From Bacteroidia bacterium (lineage in GTDB: Bacteria; Bacteroidota; Bacteroidia; B-17B0; Aurantibacillaceae): a stretch of 47,591 nucleotides of DNA. The translations under genes and the position numbers were made by a program. The DNA is taken from contig JALOMJ010000009.1 in the NCBI GenBank assembly GCA_025455485.1, positions 1 to 47,591 on the forward strand. Direction: 5' to 3'. Below are positions 36,862-44,528 of this stretch, in pieces; the stretch's first letter is position 1; the number at the start of each line of letters is the position of its first letter. The notes below the pieces were generated by a model. The model did no database searches. It saw only the letters and a program-made list of their open reading frames with translations, and was not told the DNA's origin.

Positions 36862-37884
36862 GTGAAAAAAACTAACATTTATATTCTGGCTATTGAAAGC
36901 AGCTGCGACGATACGTCCTGCGCTTTATTATGCAATGCTAAGGTGTTGTCTAACATCACTGCGGGACAAAAGATACACGAGCGTTATGGAGGTGTAGTAC
37001 CTGAACTGGCCAGTCGCGATCATCAGAAAAACATTGTGCCGGTTGTGGATGCCGTGTTGGCAGAATCGGGGGTGTTGTTATCGGAGATAGATGCTGTGGC
37101 TGTAACCCGCGGACCAGGTTTAATGGGGAGTTTACTGGTAGGACTTTCCTTCGCAAAATCGCTTGCTCTTGCCCTGAACCGTCCCTTGATAGACGTTAAT
37201 CACATGCAAGGCCATGTTTTGGCACATTTCATCGATTCTGATTATCAGAAAAAGCCTCAGTTTCCATTCTTGTGCCTTACAGTGAGTGGTGGACACACCC
37301 AATTGGTTTTGGTGAAAGATTACCTTGATTTTGAAATTGTGGGCGAAACCATTGATGATGCGATTGGTGAAGCGTTTGATAAGGCAGCCAAAATACTCGG
37401 TTTAGCCTATCCGGGAGGCCCTTTAATAGACCAATTTGCCAAAAAGGGAAACCCCTCAAGCTTTCGCTTTGCTGCTACCAAAGCGGATGGTTACAATTAC
37501 AGCTTTAGTGGAATAAAAACATCATTTCTTTATTTTATTCAGAAGGCGGTTGAGAAGGATAAGGATTTTATAGAAAAAAACATACACGATGTATGCGCCT
37601 CCTACCAAAACCATCTGGTGAGTGTGGTGTTAAAACATGCATGGAAAGCACTTGGGGATCTGCAAATCAAACACTTTGCAATTGCGGGTGGGGTTTCGGC
37701 CAACTCTGAGCTAAGGCGAAGGGTAAATGAAATGGAAGGCGAACTAGGGATACAAACCTACATCCCGGAATTTCAATATTGCACCGATAATGCAGCGATG
37801 ATTGGAATGGCCGCCCATTACAAATACCTTAAATCGGATTTTTCCAAAATGGACCTGAGTCCATCAGCTAGAATGCCCTTGTAA
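36862..37884 (+). CDS. tsaD: tRNA N6-adenosine threonylcarbamoyltransferase TsaD
   Basis: 340 residues, full length for the Kae1/TsaD family, which transfers the threonylcarbamoyl group to A37 of ANN-decoding tRNAs. Motifs: the N-terminal ILAIESSCDDTSC; the metal-binding H114-M-Q-G-H118; VSGGHTQLV; and CTDNAAMIG near the C-terminus. Start is GTG at 36862 directly before the conserved N-terminus. It is divergent from tamB, and this neighbourhood is common in Bacteroidota. Confidence 0.95.
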   Translation: MKKTNIYILAIESSCDDTSCALLCNAKVLSNITAGQKIHERYGGVVPELASRDHQKNIVPVVDAVLAESGVLLSEIDAVAVTRGPGLMGSLLVGLSFAKSLALALNRPLIDVNHMQGHVLAHFIDSDYQKKPQFPFLCLTVSGGHTQLVLVKDYLDFEIVGETIDDAIGEAFDKAAKILGLAYPGGPLIDQFAKKGNPSSFRFAATKADGYNYSFSGIKTSFLYFIQKAVEKDKDFIEKNIHDVCASYQNHLVSVVLKHAWKALGDLQIKHFAIAGGVSANSELRRRVNEMEGELGIQTYIPEFQYCTDNAAMIGMAAHYKYLKSDFSKMDLSPSARMPL

Positions 37885-37893
37885 ATTTGTTAT

Positions 37894-39057
37894 TTATTGC
37901 TTTATGCCCAATTGATCGGCTATTGTGGCCGGTAAGGCTTTTTTGTGCAACATGATGGAGGTAGTTTTGTACAACACATAACTCTCACTGGCATAAAAGT
38001 AGCCTCCGCATTGGTTCCTTTCTTTGCCCCAGGAATTTTTTACAATATAATATAAGGTGCCGTTTTGGTCTTTTGCTGTTCCGGTAATGTGCATACCGTG
38101 GTCGTCCTGAGTTTCAAAATTATCAAATGCCGCTTGTCGAATGCTTTGGGTGATGTTCAACTGGGGGTGGGGCTCGGTACCTAATTTTTCTTTTTCATCG
38201 TCACTCATCTCCGATATGGGTTTTTCAGGTACTACTGCTAAACCGTCTTTAAACATAAATCCTTTTTCTGAAACGTCGGCAGCCCAGGCAATGGTATAGC
38301 CCCGGTTAATAGCATCCTTCATCAGGGCTTGTAATTCGTGAAGAGGTATATTGTACACACTCTCCCAATTCCAATTGTCGGGCACTTCCAGAATAAATTT
38401 TTTATAAAAGGGGTGATGTGAAAATGAAGTAATTAGAACATAATCATCAGGTTGAATTCCAATGGACCCGGCATAGCTTACTGCTGTGTGTGTTGTTCCT
38501 TCTGTAGTAAATTTTTCAGGAATTTTTCCAAGAAATTCGTCGCACACGGCATTAACTGAGTTTACCATAAAATTGAAATCAATTTTCTGAGTCTCTTCTT
38601 TTGCTGCTGTAGATAGGATGTTTTTAAGCGTTCCTTCCAAAAGTTGATGGTTGTGTGGTGCCTTTATATCTTTTTTGCCTGTATACACCTCCTCAGGCAG
38701 GATGCCATAGTTTCTTACCACATTCAGAACATCAGGAAAGCCACCACCTTCTCCAAAATTTGTTTTACCATGCATGCGAATGTAATTACGGGCTTTAAGG
38801 TCGTAGGTTTTTCTAACAACAAACATTTCACTTAGGTTGACAGCTTTGCTTTTGTTTGTTCGCATCAATTCGCTTTCAAAAAACGATAAGGAAGAAAACG
38901 ACCAGCAGGTGCTGGTGCTGTTTTGGTTTTGAACCTCTGTGGCCTCATTGTTTTTTATCACGGTGAATACATACTTTGAACCTTTTTTGTTGGTTTTTTC
39001 CTGAGCCATCAGAGGTTGAAGGCAAAGAAGCAAGAAGAGAAGGCTTATTTTTTTCAT
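37894..39057 (-). CDS. Papain-family (C1) peptidase, bleomycin hydrolase-like, exported
   Basis: 387 residues with a signal peptide (MKKISLLFLLLCLQPLMAQ). Peptidase motifs: the oxyanion Gln near 43-45 with catalytic Cys51 in STSTCWSFSS, His in DDHGMHITGTA, and Asn in YYIVKNSWG, arranged as in the C1B (PepC/bleomycin hydrolase) type of aminopeptidase. The mature enzyme is therefore expected in the periplasm or outside, whereas classic PepC is cytoplasmic. It lies 3 bases downstream of the small membrane protein of the bactofilin/atpZ group, so it is probably co-transcribed with it. Confidence 0.9.
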   Translation of the reverse strand: MKKISLLFLLLCLQPLMAQEKTNKKGSKYVFTVIKNNEATEVQNQNSTSTCWSFSSLSFFESELMRTNKSKAVNLSEMFVVRKTYDLKARNYIRMHGKTNFGEGGGFPDVLNVVRNYGILPEEVYTGKKDIKAPHNHQLLEGTLKNILSTAAKEETQKIDFNFMVNSVNAVCDEFLGKIPEKFTTEGTTHTAVSYAGSIGIQPDDYVLITSFSHHPFYKKFILEVPDNWNWESVYNIPLHELQALMKDAINRGYTIAWAADVSEKGFMFKDGLAVVPEKPISEMSDDEKEKLGTEPHPQLNITQSIRQAAFDNFETQDDHGMHITGTAKDQNGTLYYIVKNSWGKERNQCGGYFYASESYVLYKTTSIMLHKKALPATIADQLGIKQ

Positions 39058-39060
39058 GGT

Positions 39061-39453
39061 TTAGGGTTTATTAGTGGTATTGGAAGAATTGGACTGCGTT
39101 TGTATGAGATAATTGAGAAAGCGGATTTCAAATAGTGTATACACCATATACGTGCTCACAAAATGTATGGCGAAGCCTCTAAAGGATGAACGGAACAAAA
39201 ACGCACAAAGTAACAAGGCAAAGAAAGCGAGTAGTAATTTTAATGCCAGACTAAATAAAAGAAATTGGGTGAAATCATTCTTTTTAGAACGAAATATATA
39301 AATCAGGTTGTAGAGGAAAAAGAATACAAAAAAAATGAGGTGAACAAAGATCCAGGTATTGAAGATAACAGGCGTAAAAAACTGAATGGAGAATGAAATA
39401 AAGGCGCTGAAAAGCGCAGCGAGCATCAGCGAGAGGATACTTTTTGCCAGCAT
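39061..39453 (-). CDS. Small four-helix membrane protein in atpZ context
   Basis: 130 residues with four hydrophobic segments (about 4-22, 30-52, 64-88 and 95-115). The start codon overlaps the atpZ stop by one base (TAATG). In many Bacteroidota a small unnamed membrane protein occupies this place between atpZ and atpB, so it may help ATP synthase assembly; here, however, atpB does not follow. No motif identifies its function. Ends in a polar, Ser/Asn-rich tail. Confidence 0.72.
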   Translation of the reverse strand: MLAKSILSLMLAALFSAFISFSIQFFTPVIFNTWIFVHLIFFVFFFLYNLIYIFRSKKNDFTQFLLFSLALKLLLAFFALLLCAFLFRSSFRGFAIHFVSTYMVYTLFEIRFLNYLIQTQSNSSNTTNKP

Positions 39454-39680
39454 TATTTTTTTGGTTTTATAAGGTCCTTTAAAACCAGGTATAAAGCTGC
39501 AGCAATGCCAATTAAGCTGAGCAGGATGGTAAAAACAGGCTTAGAATTTTGGAAGTGGGCATCGAGTTTTTTTCCACCCCAGGCAGATAAACCTATCACA
39601 AGCCCCATCTGCAGAGCCATGTTGCCGTATTTAAAGAGAGAATCAGGCCGATTTGGAGTTGGCATTTTGATTTGCCTCAT
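39453..39680 (-). CDS. atpZ: AtpZ/AtpI-family protein
   Basis: 75 residues with two transmembrane segments (about 21-36 and 48-66), separated by the conserved WGGKKLDAHF loop and ending LVLKDLIKPKK. AtpZ/AtpI proteins help assemble the F1Fo ATP synthase c-ring or supply Mg2+. The start ATG 39680 overlaps the bactofilin gene by 38 bases; ATG 39665 is an alternative with a shorter overlap. No F1Fo structural genes follow on this strand. Confidence 0.82.
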   Translation of the reverse strand: MRQIKMPTPNRPDSLFKYGNMALQMGLVIGLSAWGGKKLDAHFQNSKPVFTILLSLIGIAAALYLVLKDLIKPKK

Positions 39681-40056
39681 TTTGAACCATGTTTTTTACC
39701 TTGGCGCCCATGCTGCAATTACCGGAAAAAATAGCACCGGGTTCAATAGAAAGCTTTCCGGTTAAGATGTCTCCTGTTATTTTTGAAGATGCTTTCAGAG
39801 ATAGCATGTCCTCAACCTCAACGGTGCCTGTAACTTCGCCGCTTAAGTCGGCATTTTGGCTTTTTACATTGCCAATGATGCTGCCATTGGGCCCCAAAAC
39901 AAATTTACCTTTTGTGATGAGGTTGCCCTTTAATATGCCATCAATCCGAACATCACCGAGGGAGTTGATGTCGCCTGTAATTTCGGTGCCTTTGCCAATC
40001 AGGTTCACTGATCCGGCATCCACAGCCTGATTTTTTGTTGAACTCATCCCTAACAT
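39643..40056 (-). CDS. Bactofilin (polymer-forming cytoskeletal protein)
   Basis: 137 residues with the bactofilin right-handed beta-helix: repeats such as LIGKGTEITGDINSLGDVRIDGILKG, GSIIGNVKSQNADLSGEVTG and ASSKITGDILTGKLSIEPGAIFSGNCSM. The unstructured N- and C-terminal tails are short (the C-terminus is Asn/Ala rich). Bactofilins polymerise without nucleotide on the cytoplasmic membrane face and organise peptidoglycan enzymes or motility machinery. The gene lies between porW/sprE (26 bases upstream) and atpZ, a usual Bacteroidota arrangement. Confidence 0.9.
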   Translation of the reverse strand: MLGMSSTKNQAVDAGSVNLIGKGTEITGDINSLGDVRIDGILKGNLITKGKFVLGPNGSIIGNVKSQNADLSGEVTGTVEVEDMLSLKASSKITGDILTGKLSIEPGAIFSGNCSMGAKVKNMVQNEANQNANSKSA

Positions 40057-40082
40057 GATTTAAATTTTACGAAAGATAAATA

Positions 40083-42743
40083 TTATTTACGAATTTGGTT
40101 ATTGGTTTCCAAAGACTTGTAGTTATCATTAAAAAACAGGGCGTAAGAAGCAGTGTTTTTCTTTTTGTAAAGCAAGGGAAGGTTTTCTGCTGATATGGGA
40201 AAAATTTCAAACAGTTCTTTGGTCACACCATCCTTAAACACTTCCGGATCGGAAAGTAAATTTTTATAATAATTATAAGCTTCTTTTGCCGAATCAAAGG
40301 ATTTCATAAGGATAAGTTGTTTGGCGCTGCCATACAAACTGCTGCTGCTTTTAAATATTTTTTCTGAATAATAACTTTCGTTAAACGAAATTAATTTTGA
40401 TTTGAGTGCATTTACAATCTTGGGATCATCGGGAGAGATGATGATCAGAAAATGTTCGCTGTCTAAATTCACCACAAAGGTATCTTTGGGTGCTTCTCCT
40501 GATTTAGCAGGCATAAACATTTCCGGATTGTTTTGTTTTTTTATAGCCATCAGGACATCGTTGGCCATTGGCGTCACTTCAGAATTGGGGTATTTACCAA
40601 TTAAAAGTTTCAATTCTTTTTCAAGTGTATCTACTCCTTTTAGTTTACCTAGACTCATAGCGCGGATAAACATAAATTTGGGAGCGTACTCGTTTTTGCC
40701 AAAGTTTTTTAATGCTGCGTTGGATTGCGAATAGGCCACCGGGTAGTTTTGGCTGCGGTAAGATGTGTAGGCTTCAACGTAAGCAGTTTCCAGTTCACTT
40801 TTGTTTGCATTCATCTCCTTGGCGTAATCCGGATTTTTAAGCAGGAGGGCAAACTCACTTTCGGGGAACTCGGTGAGTATTTTTTCCTTGTAAAAATCAG
40901 CCTTTGTCTGATTCTTCCCTTCAAGGTAAATCCGATACATCACGTAATAGGTGTTAACCGTATATCTGTTATCCGGAAACCGCCTGTTAAGTTCTTCAAA
41001 CGAAGCCACGGCTTTGGTGTTGTTGTGAAGGTCTTCTCTGTACACTGAGCCCATAAGGTAGTAGGCGCGTATAATTTTTCTGTTACTTTTTCTGACAAGA
41101 CTGTCGCTCAGCGGCAAATCTTTTAGATAAGGTTCTCTTAATTTCTCCGGACTGGTTGCTTCTGCCGTTTGTTTGGTACCCACGCTGTCTGTTTTTTCTT
41201 CCGTGGTTTCATCAATGCTCAGTGTTTTGTTCGATCGTCTCCAATTGTCTTCAAGTTTTCGGTTACCCCATTTTTTATTAAATTCTGAAACGCCATAGGC
41301 AACGGTGGATGGATTGTAGAAGTAAAATGTTGCGCCACCCGAATTTCCGAAAGCTGCCGTTGGGAGGGTACCAAAAGAAGGAGCCGATGAATTGCCGCCA
41401 CTGTTTTGTGCAGCTTCCATCTCCCTTTGTTTTTTAAGCATCTCCCGTTCTTTGTCCGCAATGAGCTTGTCGATAAATTTAATTCTGTCGGGTTCGCTCA
41501 TTTTGGCCACACGCTGCAAACTGTCTTCATTTTGTATCGTGCGAATGTGACCTACAAGCGTAGAAAGTGTTTTTTTTCTTGCCAGAATGTTCTCATAATC
41601 CGGGTGATCTTTGGGCAAAGCAGCTACTGAACTGTCGTAGTATGCTTCTGAAGGCACATAGCGCATCTGGTCAAAATTAAGTTCACCAAGTTTTAAAAAC
41701 GATAGGGCTTTTTGGCTCATGTTGGAAACGCTGGTTTGCACCGAACGTTTGTAGTAGTATTCGGCTTTGTCTATGTGTTTTTCTTTTTCCTCAATTTCTC
41801 CAAGGGTGTAATAAATAACATCGTAATATTCGCTGTTTTTAAATTCCCTGGCCATTTTCAAAAGGTCTTTTTTTGTTTTTTCAGTGTTGGTACGTTTTAC
41901 ATCCAATAATCGGGCAATTCGAATTTTACTGTAAAAAACCAGATCGTAACTGGGCTTTAGATGAAGCGTGGTTTGATAATATTTGATGGCTCTTTTGTTT
42001 TCTTTTGATTGCTCTAGCAATTGCGCAATGATAAAGGAGTATCTGGCGCGTTTTTTCTTTTTAATCCCACCAAAAACTTTGTTGTTCTGTGTTGCTTCCA
42101 TTAATTTAGCGATGGCCTCTGTGTTCTGACCTCTGCGGATATAATAGTCGGCGTAGAGCACCGGAAATTCATTTTTTACAGGCTTGGGAAGTTTTTTTTC
42201 GTTTTTAAGTAAGGCGAGCAAAGATTCGGACGTGCTGATGGACCCCACTTCATTGTTTACTTTGGCAAGCCAAACCATGGCTAAGTATTTGTCTTTTGAT
42301 TTGGGATAAGACCTTACCACGTATTCGAACGCTTCCATGGCACTGTAATATTCGCGTTTGTAAAAGTGAGAAATGCCAATGTTAATCCAGTTATTGTCAA
42401 TCCACTTGCCGGCAGAGGTAATTTCATTGCCTTTAGAATCTTTGATGGTGTGCCTTTGGATACACAGTGAGGATTTTTTTATGGCCTTATCAAAGTCAGC
42501 GGCATTTGCTTTGGCTTGAGCAGGAGTAGGGTATATGTATATCGGCAGTGTTCTTTCAAAATTTTCTTTAAATCCTTTTTCAGTTTTATAAATACCCTCA
42601 TCCATGTTCAGGGTAGAATAATAATACCCGTTGAAGCGGGCTGTAAGATTATGGTAAAAGCGGGAAACTGCCGTGTTTTTTTTTGTGCTACACGCAGATA
42701 AGAAAATGCAAAAGGAGCAGAATATGAGGAGTTTTCTGAACAA
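40083..42743 (-). CDS. porW: Type IX secretion/gliding lipoprotein PorW/SprE
   Basis: 886 residues; lipoprotein signal with Cys18 in LSACSTKK, then the family-typical opening NTAVSRFYHNLTARFNGYYYSTLN. The body is a series of TPR-type helical repeats with a low-complexity Gln/Ser/Gly-rich part in the middle (about 440-475). PorW/SprE is an outer-membrane-anchored lipoprotein needed for type IX secretion and gliding. The start is TTG 42743: there is an in-frame stop 9 bases upstream and no ATG. Bactofilin follows after 26 bases. Confidence 0.88.
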   Translation of the reverse strand: MFRKLLIFCSFCIFLSACSTKKNTAVSRFYHNLTARFNGYYYSTLNMDEGIYKTEKGFKENFERTLPIYIYPTPAQAKANAADFDKAIKKSSLCIQRHTIKDSKGNEITSAGKWIDNNWINIGISHFYKREYYSAMEAFEYVVRSYPKSKDKYLAMVWLAKVNNEVGSISTSESLLALLKNEKKLPKPVKNEFPVLYADYYIRRGQNTEAIAKLMEATQNNKVFGGIKKKKRARYSFIIAQLLEQSKENKRAIKYYQTTLHLKPSYDLVFYSKIRIARLLDVKRTNTEKTKKDLLKMAREFKNSEYYDVIYYTLGEIEEKEKHIDKAEYYYKRSVQTSVSNMSQKALSFLKLGELNFDQMRYVPSEAYYDSSVAALPKDHPDYENILARKKTLSTLVGHIRTIQNEDSLQRVAKMSEPDRIKFIDKLIADKEREMLKKQREMEAAQNSGGNSSAPSFGTLPTAAFGNSGGATFYFYNPSTVAYGVSEFNKKWGNRKLEDNWRRSNKTLSIDETTEEKTDSVGTKQTAEATSPEKLREPYLKDLPLSDSLVRKSNRKIIRAYYLMGSVYREDLHNNTKAVASFEELNRRFPDNRYTVNTYYVMYRIYLEGKNQTKADFYKEKILTEFPESEFALLLKNPDYAKEMNANKSELETAYVEAYTSYRSQNYPVAYSQSNAALKNFGKNEYAPKFMFIRAMSLGKLKGVDTLEKELKLLIGKYPNSEVTPMANDVLMAIKKQNNPEMFMPAKSGEAPKDTFVVNLDSEHFLIIISPDDPKIVNALKSKLISFNESYYSEKIFKSSSSLYGSAKQLILMKSFDSAKEAYNYYKNLLSDPEVFKDGVTKELFEIFPISAENLPLLYKKKNTASYALFFNDNYKSLETNNQIRK

Positions 42744-42797
42744 TCTTATTTAAAACGCAAGAGCATACATTTTAGTATATTCCTTGCAGGGTATGCA

Positions 42798-43715
42798 TTA
42801 CACTAATTCAAACTGAACAAGTTCTATGAACTCTTGTACTCTTTCCTCAATCACTTTGGCGTTTAAACCAAGTAAACGTTCGGTTCCAAAGCGTTCTACG
42901 GTAAAACTGGCCATGGCTGAACCAAAAATGATGGCGCGTTTCATGTTCTCGAAACTAATATCGCGGGTTTTGCTGAGGTAACCTATGAAACCTCCGGCAA
43001 ACGTGTCGCCGGCACCGGTTGGGTCAAACACTTCTTCAAGCGGCAAAGCCGGGGCATAAAACACTTCTTCTTTGTTGAATAAAAGTGCGCCGTGCTCTCC
43101 TTTTTTGATTACCAGCACGCTGGGACCCATGTTCAGAATGATTTGAGCGGCTTTTACAAGTGAATATTCGCCGGAGAGCTGACGGGCTTCAGCATCGTTA
43201 ATGGCTAACACATCAACCATGGCAATGGTTTTTTTGAGATCCTCCATGGCGATATCCATCCAAAAATTCATGGTGTCCATCACAATCAGTTTTGGTCGGA
43301 CGTTCATTTGTTCAATTACACTGCGTTGCACCGCCGGAACCAAATTGCCCAACATTAAAAATTCAGCGTTTTTAGCCGATTCAGGTACAATGGGATCAAA
43401 ATTGGCCAACACATTCAATTGTGTGTCCAGTGTATCGCGGCTGTTAAGGTCGTTGTGGTACTTTCCGCTCCAGAAAAAAGACTTTTCTCCCTTTTTTACT
43501 TGCAAACCTTCCATACTAACGCCTGCATTTTTTAAAATATTCAGGAAATCCTGGGGAAAATCGTCGCCAATCACCGAAACCAGGTCGATGTTTTTGGTAA
43601 AATATGAGGCGGCCAAAGCGATGTAGGAGGCCGCTCCACCCACAATTTTATCTGTTTTTCCGAAAGGCGTTTCAATGGCATCAAAGGCTACACTGCCCAC
43701 AACTAACAAGCTCAT
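42798..43715 (-). CDS. PfkB-family carbohydrate kinase
   Basis: 305 residues. Ribokinase-like fold: N-terminal GSVAFDAIETPFG, the early GGAASYIALAAS Gly pair, and the C-terminal signature DPTGAGDTFAGGFIGYL with the catalytic Asp in GAGD. Substrate specificity (sugar or nucleoside) is not identifiable from motifs. It lies 54 bases upstream of porW in the same direction, and its 5' side faces tRNA-Asn. A TATCTTTA -7-like element (43738-43745) precedes the ATG. Confidence 0.88.
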   Translation of the reverse strand: MSLLVVGSVAFDAIETPFGKTDKIVGGAASYIALAASYFTKNIDLVSVIGDDFPQDFLNILKNAGVSMEGLQVKKGEKSFFWSGKYHNDLNSRDTLDTQLNVLANFDPIVPESAKNAEFLMLGNLVPAVQRSVIEQMNVRPKLIVMDTMNFWMDIAMEDLKKTIAMVDVLAINDAEARQLSGEYSLVKAAQIILNMGPSVLVIKKGEHGALLFNKEEVFYAPALPLEEVFDPTGAGDTFAGGFIGYLSKTRDISFENMKRAIIFGSAMASFTVERFGTERLLGLNAKVIEERVQEFIELVQFELV

Positions 43716-43745
43716 ACGAGGTTTTTTTTATTTTTTGTAAAGATA

Positions 43746-43776
43746 TTGTTTATTTGATAAAACTACTTTAAATTTG
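43746..43776 (+). promoter_or_regulatory. Promoter of tRNA-Asn
   Basis: TTG at 43746-43748, a 20-base spacer, then a perfect TAAATTTG at 43769-43776, 18 bases before the tRNA 5' end. It partly overlaps the probable promoter of the divergent pfkB-type gene. Confidence 0.75.
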
Positions 43777-43794
43777 CAGCCCTAATCAGAAAAT

Positions 43795-43868
43795 TCCTCC
43801 TTAGCTCAGCTGGTTAGAGCACATGACTGTTAATCATGGGGTCCCTGGTTCGAGCCCAGGAGGGGGAG
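43795..43868 (+). tRNA. tRNA-Asn (GTT anticodon)
   Basis: Complete 74-nt cloverleaf: acceptor TCCTCCT pairing with AGGGGGA (one T-G pair), D-arm GCTC/GAGC, anticodon stem CATGA/TCATG with loop CTGTTAA and anticodon GTT at 43829-43831, and T-arm CCTGG/CCAGG with loop TTCGAGC. The discriminator base is G. CCA is not encoded. Anticodon GTT decodes AAC/AAT (Asn). Confidence 0.96.
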
Positions 43869-43873
43869 CAACG

Positions 43874-43910
43874 CCGAAGCAGATCGAAGATCGCTTCGGT
43901 TTTTTTTTTT
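43874..43910 (+). terminator. Intrinsic terminator of tRNA-Asn
   Basis: CCGAAGC pairs with GCTTCGG, extended by GATC/GATC around a GAA loop with one bulged A, followed by 11 T. This is a textbook Rho-independent terminator five bases after the tRNA. Confidence 0.9.
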
Positions 43911-43916
43911 GCACTC

Positions 43917-43990
43917 CTGGTCTTGAACCAGCGAGAGCCCTGAAGGGCGGCAGAGCTCCGGTCCGAAGGACTCCTATGGAGTGGAGCTCC
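43917..43990. repeat. Diverged direct repeat, copy A
   Basis: Aligns by eye with 44073-44142. Shared core: GGCAGAGC, then CCG, then ACTCC and TATG at like spacing. The copy is GC-rich compared with its surroundings and carries nested inverted repeats (43953-43989). Confidence 0.55.
43953..43989. repeat. Nested inverted repeat able to form a three-way junction
   Basis: Outer stem GAGCTCC (43953-43959) with GGAGCTC (43983-43989); inside it are two small hairpins, GTCC-GAA-GGAC (43961-43971) and CTCC-TAT-GGAG (43971-43981). All stems are perfect. Confidence 0.6.
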
Positions 43991-44072
43991 GAGTGGGCAT
44001 ATGTGGTGGCAAAATGGGGTTCAATGAAGTGAAAGCGATCACTCTTTTTTATTTTAAAACGTTTGCATCATC

Positions 44073-44142
44073 CGGGCTCAAAGCCTTGCCAAGGATGGAG
44101 GGCAGAGCGCCCGATACGAGAACTCCGCTATGAACCAGACGG
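44073..44142. repeat. Diverged direct repeat, copy B
   Basis: Second copy of the repeat at 43917-43990, in the same orientation. The inner hairpins are mostly lost; only a short GAGC/GCTC outer pairing remains. Confidence 0.5.
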
Positions 44143-44469
44143 CTCAAACAAAAATGCTGAAAGCGTCCTATGCACTGCATGACTGTAAAGAGCGAGCTTA
44201 CGCTAAAAGGAAAAATTAAATAGAGCGCTTGCTTTTTTTGAATAGTTCAGTCACACACCCATACCTAAACCCAAACCTACCCCCAAACCATTTTTCACTC
44301 TCACACATCTTTTATTTTGAACAGGTTCAGTGTTCATGCTATCTTCATTGAAATTCGCCCCGTGTTAATTGATGGGAGCACCTTGTATATCCGGATTTGG
44401 GCCACGAAGTTTGAAACCGTATTCTGCTGATTTTTCCCCTTTTTGTCTGTTTAAGTGCCTCAATGCCCT

Positions 44470-44498
44470 TTGCGCACTTTAGAATTAAGTTAACTTTG
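44470..44498 (+). promoter_or_regulatory. Promoter of purL
   Basis: TTG at 44470-44472, an 18-base spacer and a perfect TAACTTTG at 44491-44498, 30 bases before the ATG. Spacing is slightly short but the elements match the Bacteroidota consensus. Confidence 0.6.
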
Positions 44499-44528
44499 TA
44501 GCCTCAAAATCATCATCAATTCCACGTT

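Larger units (their letters stand above)
43911..44528. other. Non-coding region between tRNA-Asn terminator and purL
   Basis: 618 bases without a credible gene. The first part holds two diverged copies of one repeat and a three-way-junction-like inverted repeat (listed separately). The middle contains a short A/C-rich low-complexity tract (44250-44310). An open frame reading through the tRNA (43823-44032) is judged spurious. The purL promoter lies at the end. Confidence 0.6.

Noticed and set aside
43823..44032. 69-codon open frame with GSSPGGGATP near its start
   Set aside because: It starts inside tRNA-Asn and reads through its T-arm and terminator; the peptide is a translation of tRNA and repeat DNA.
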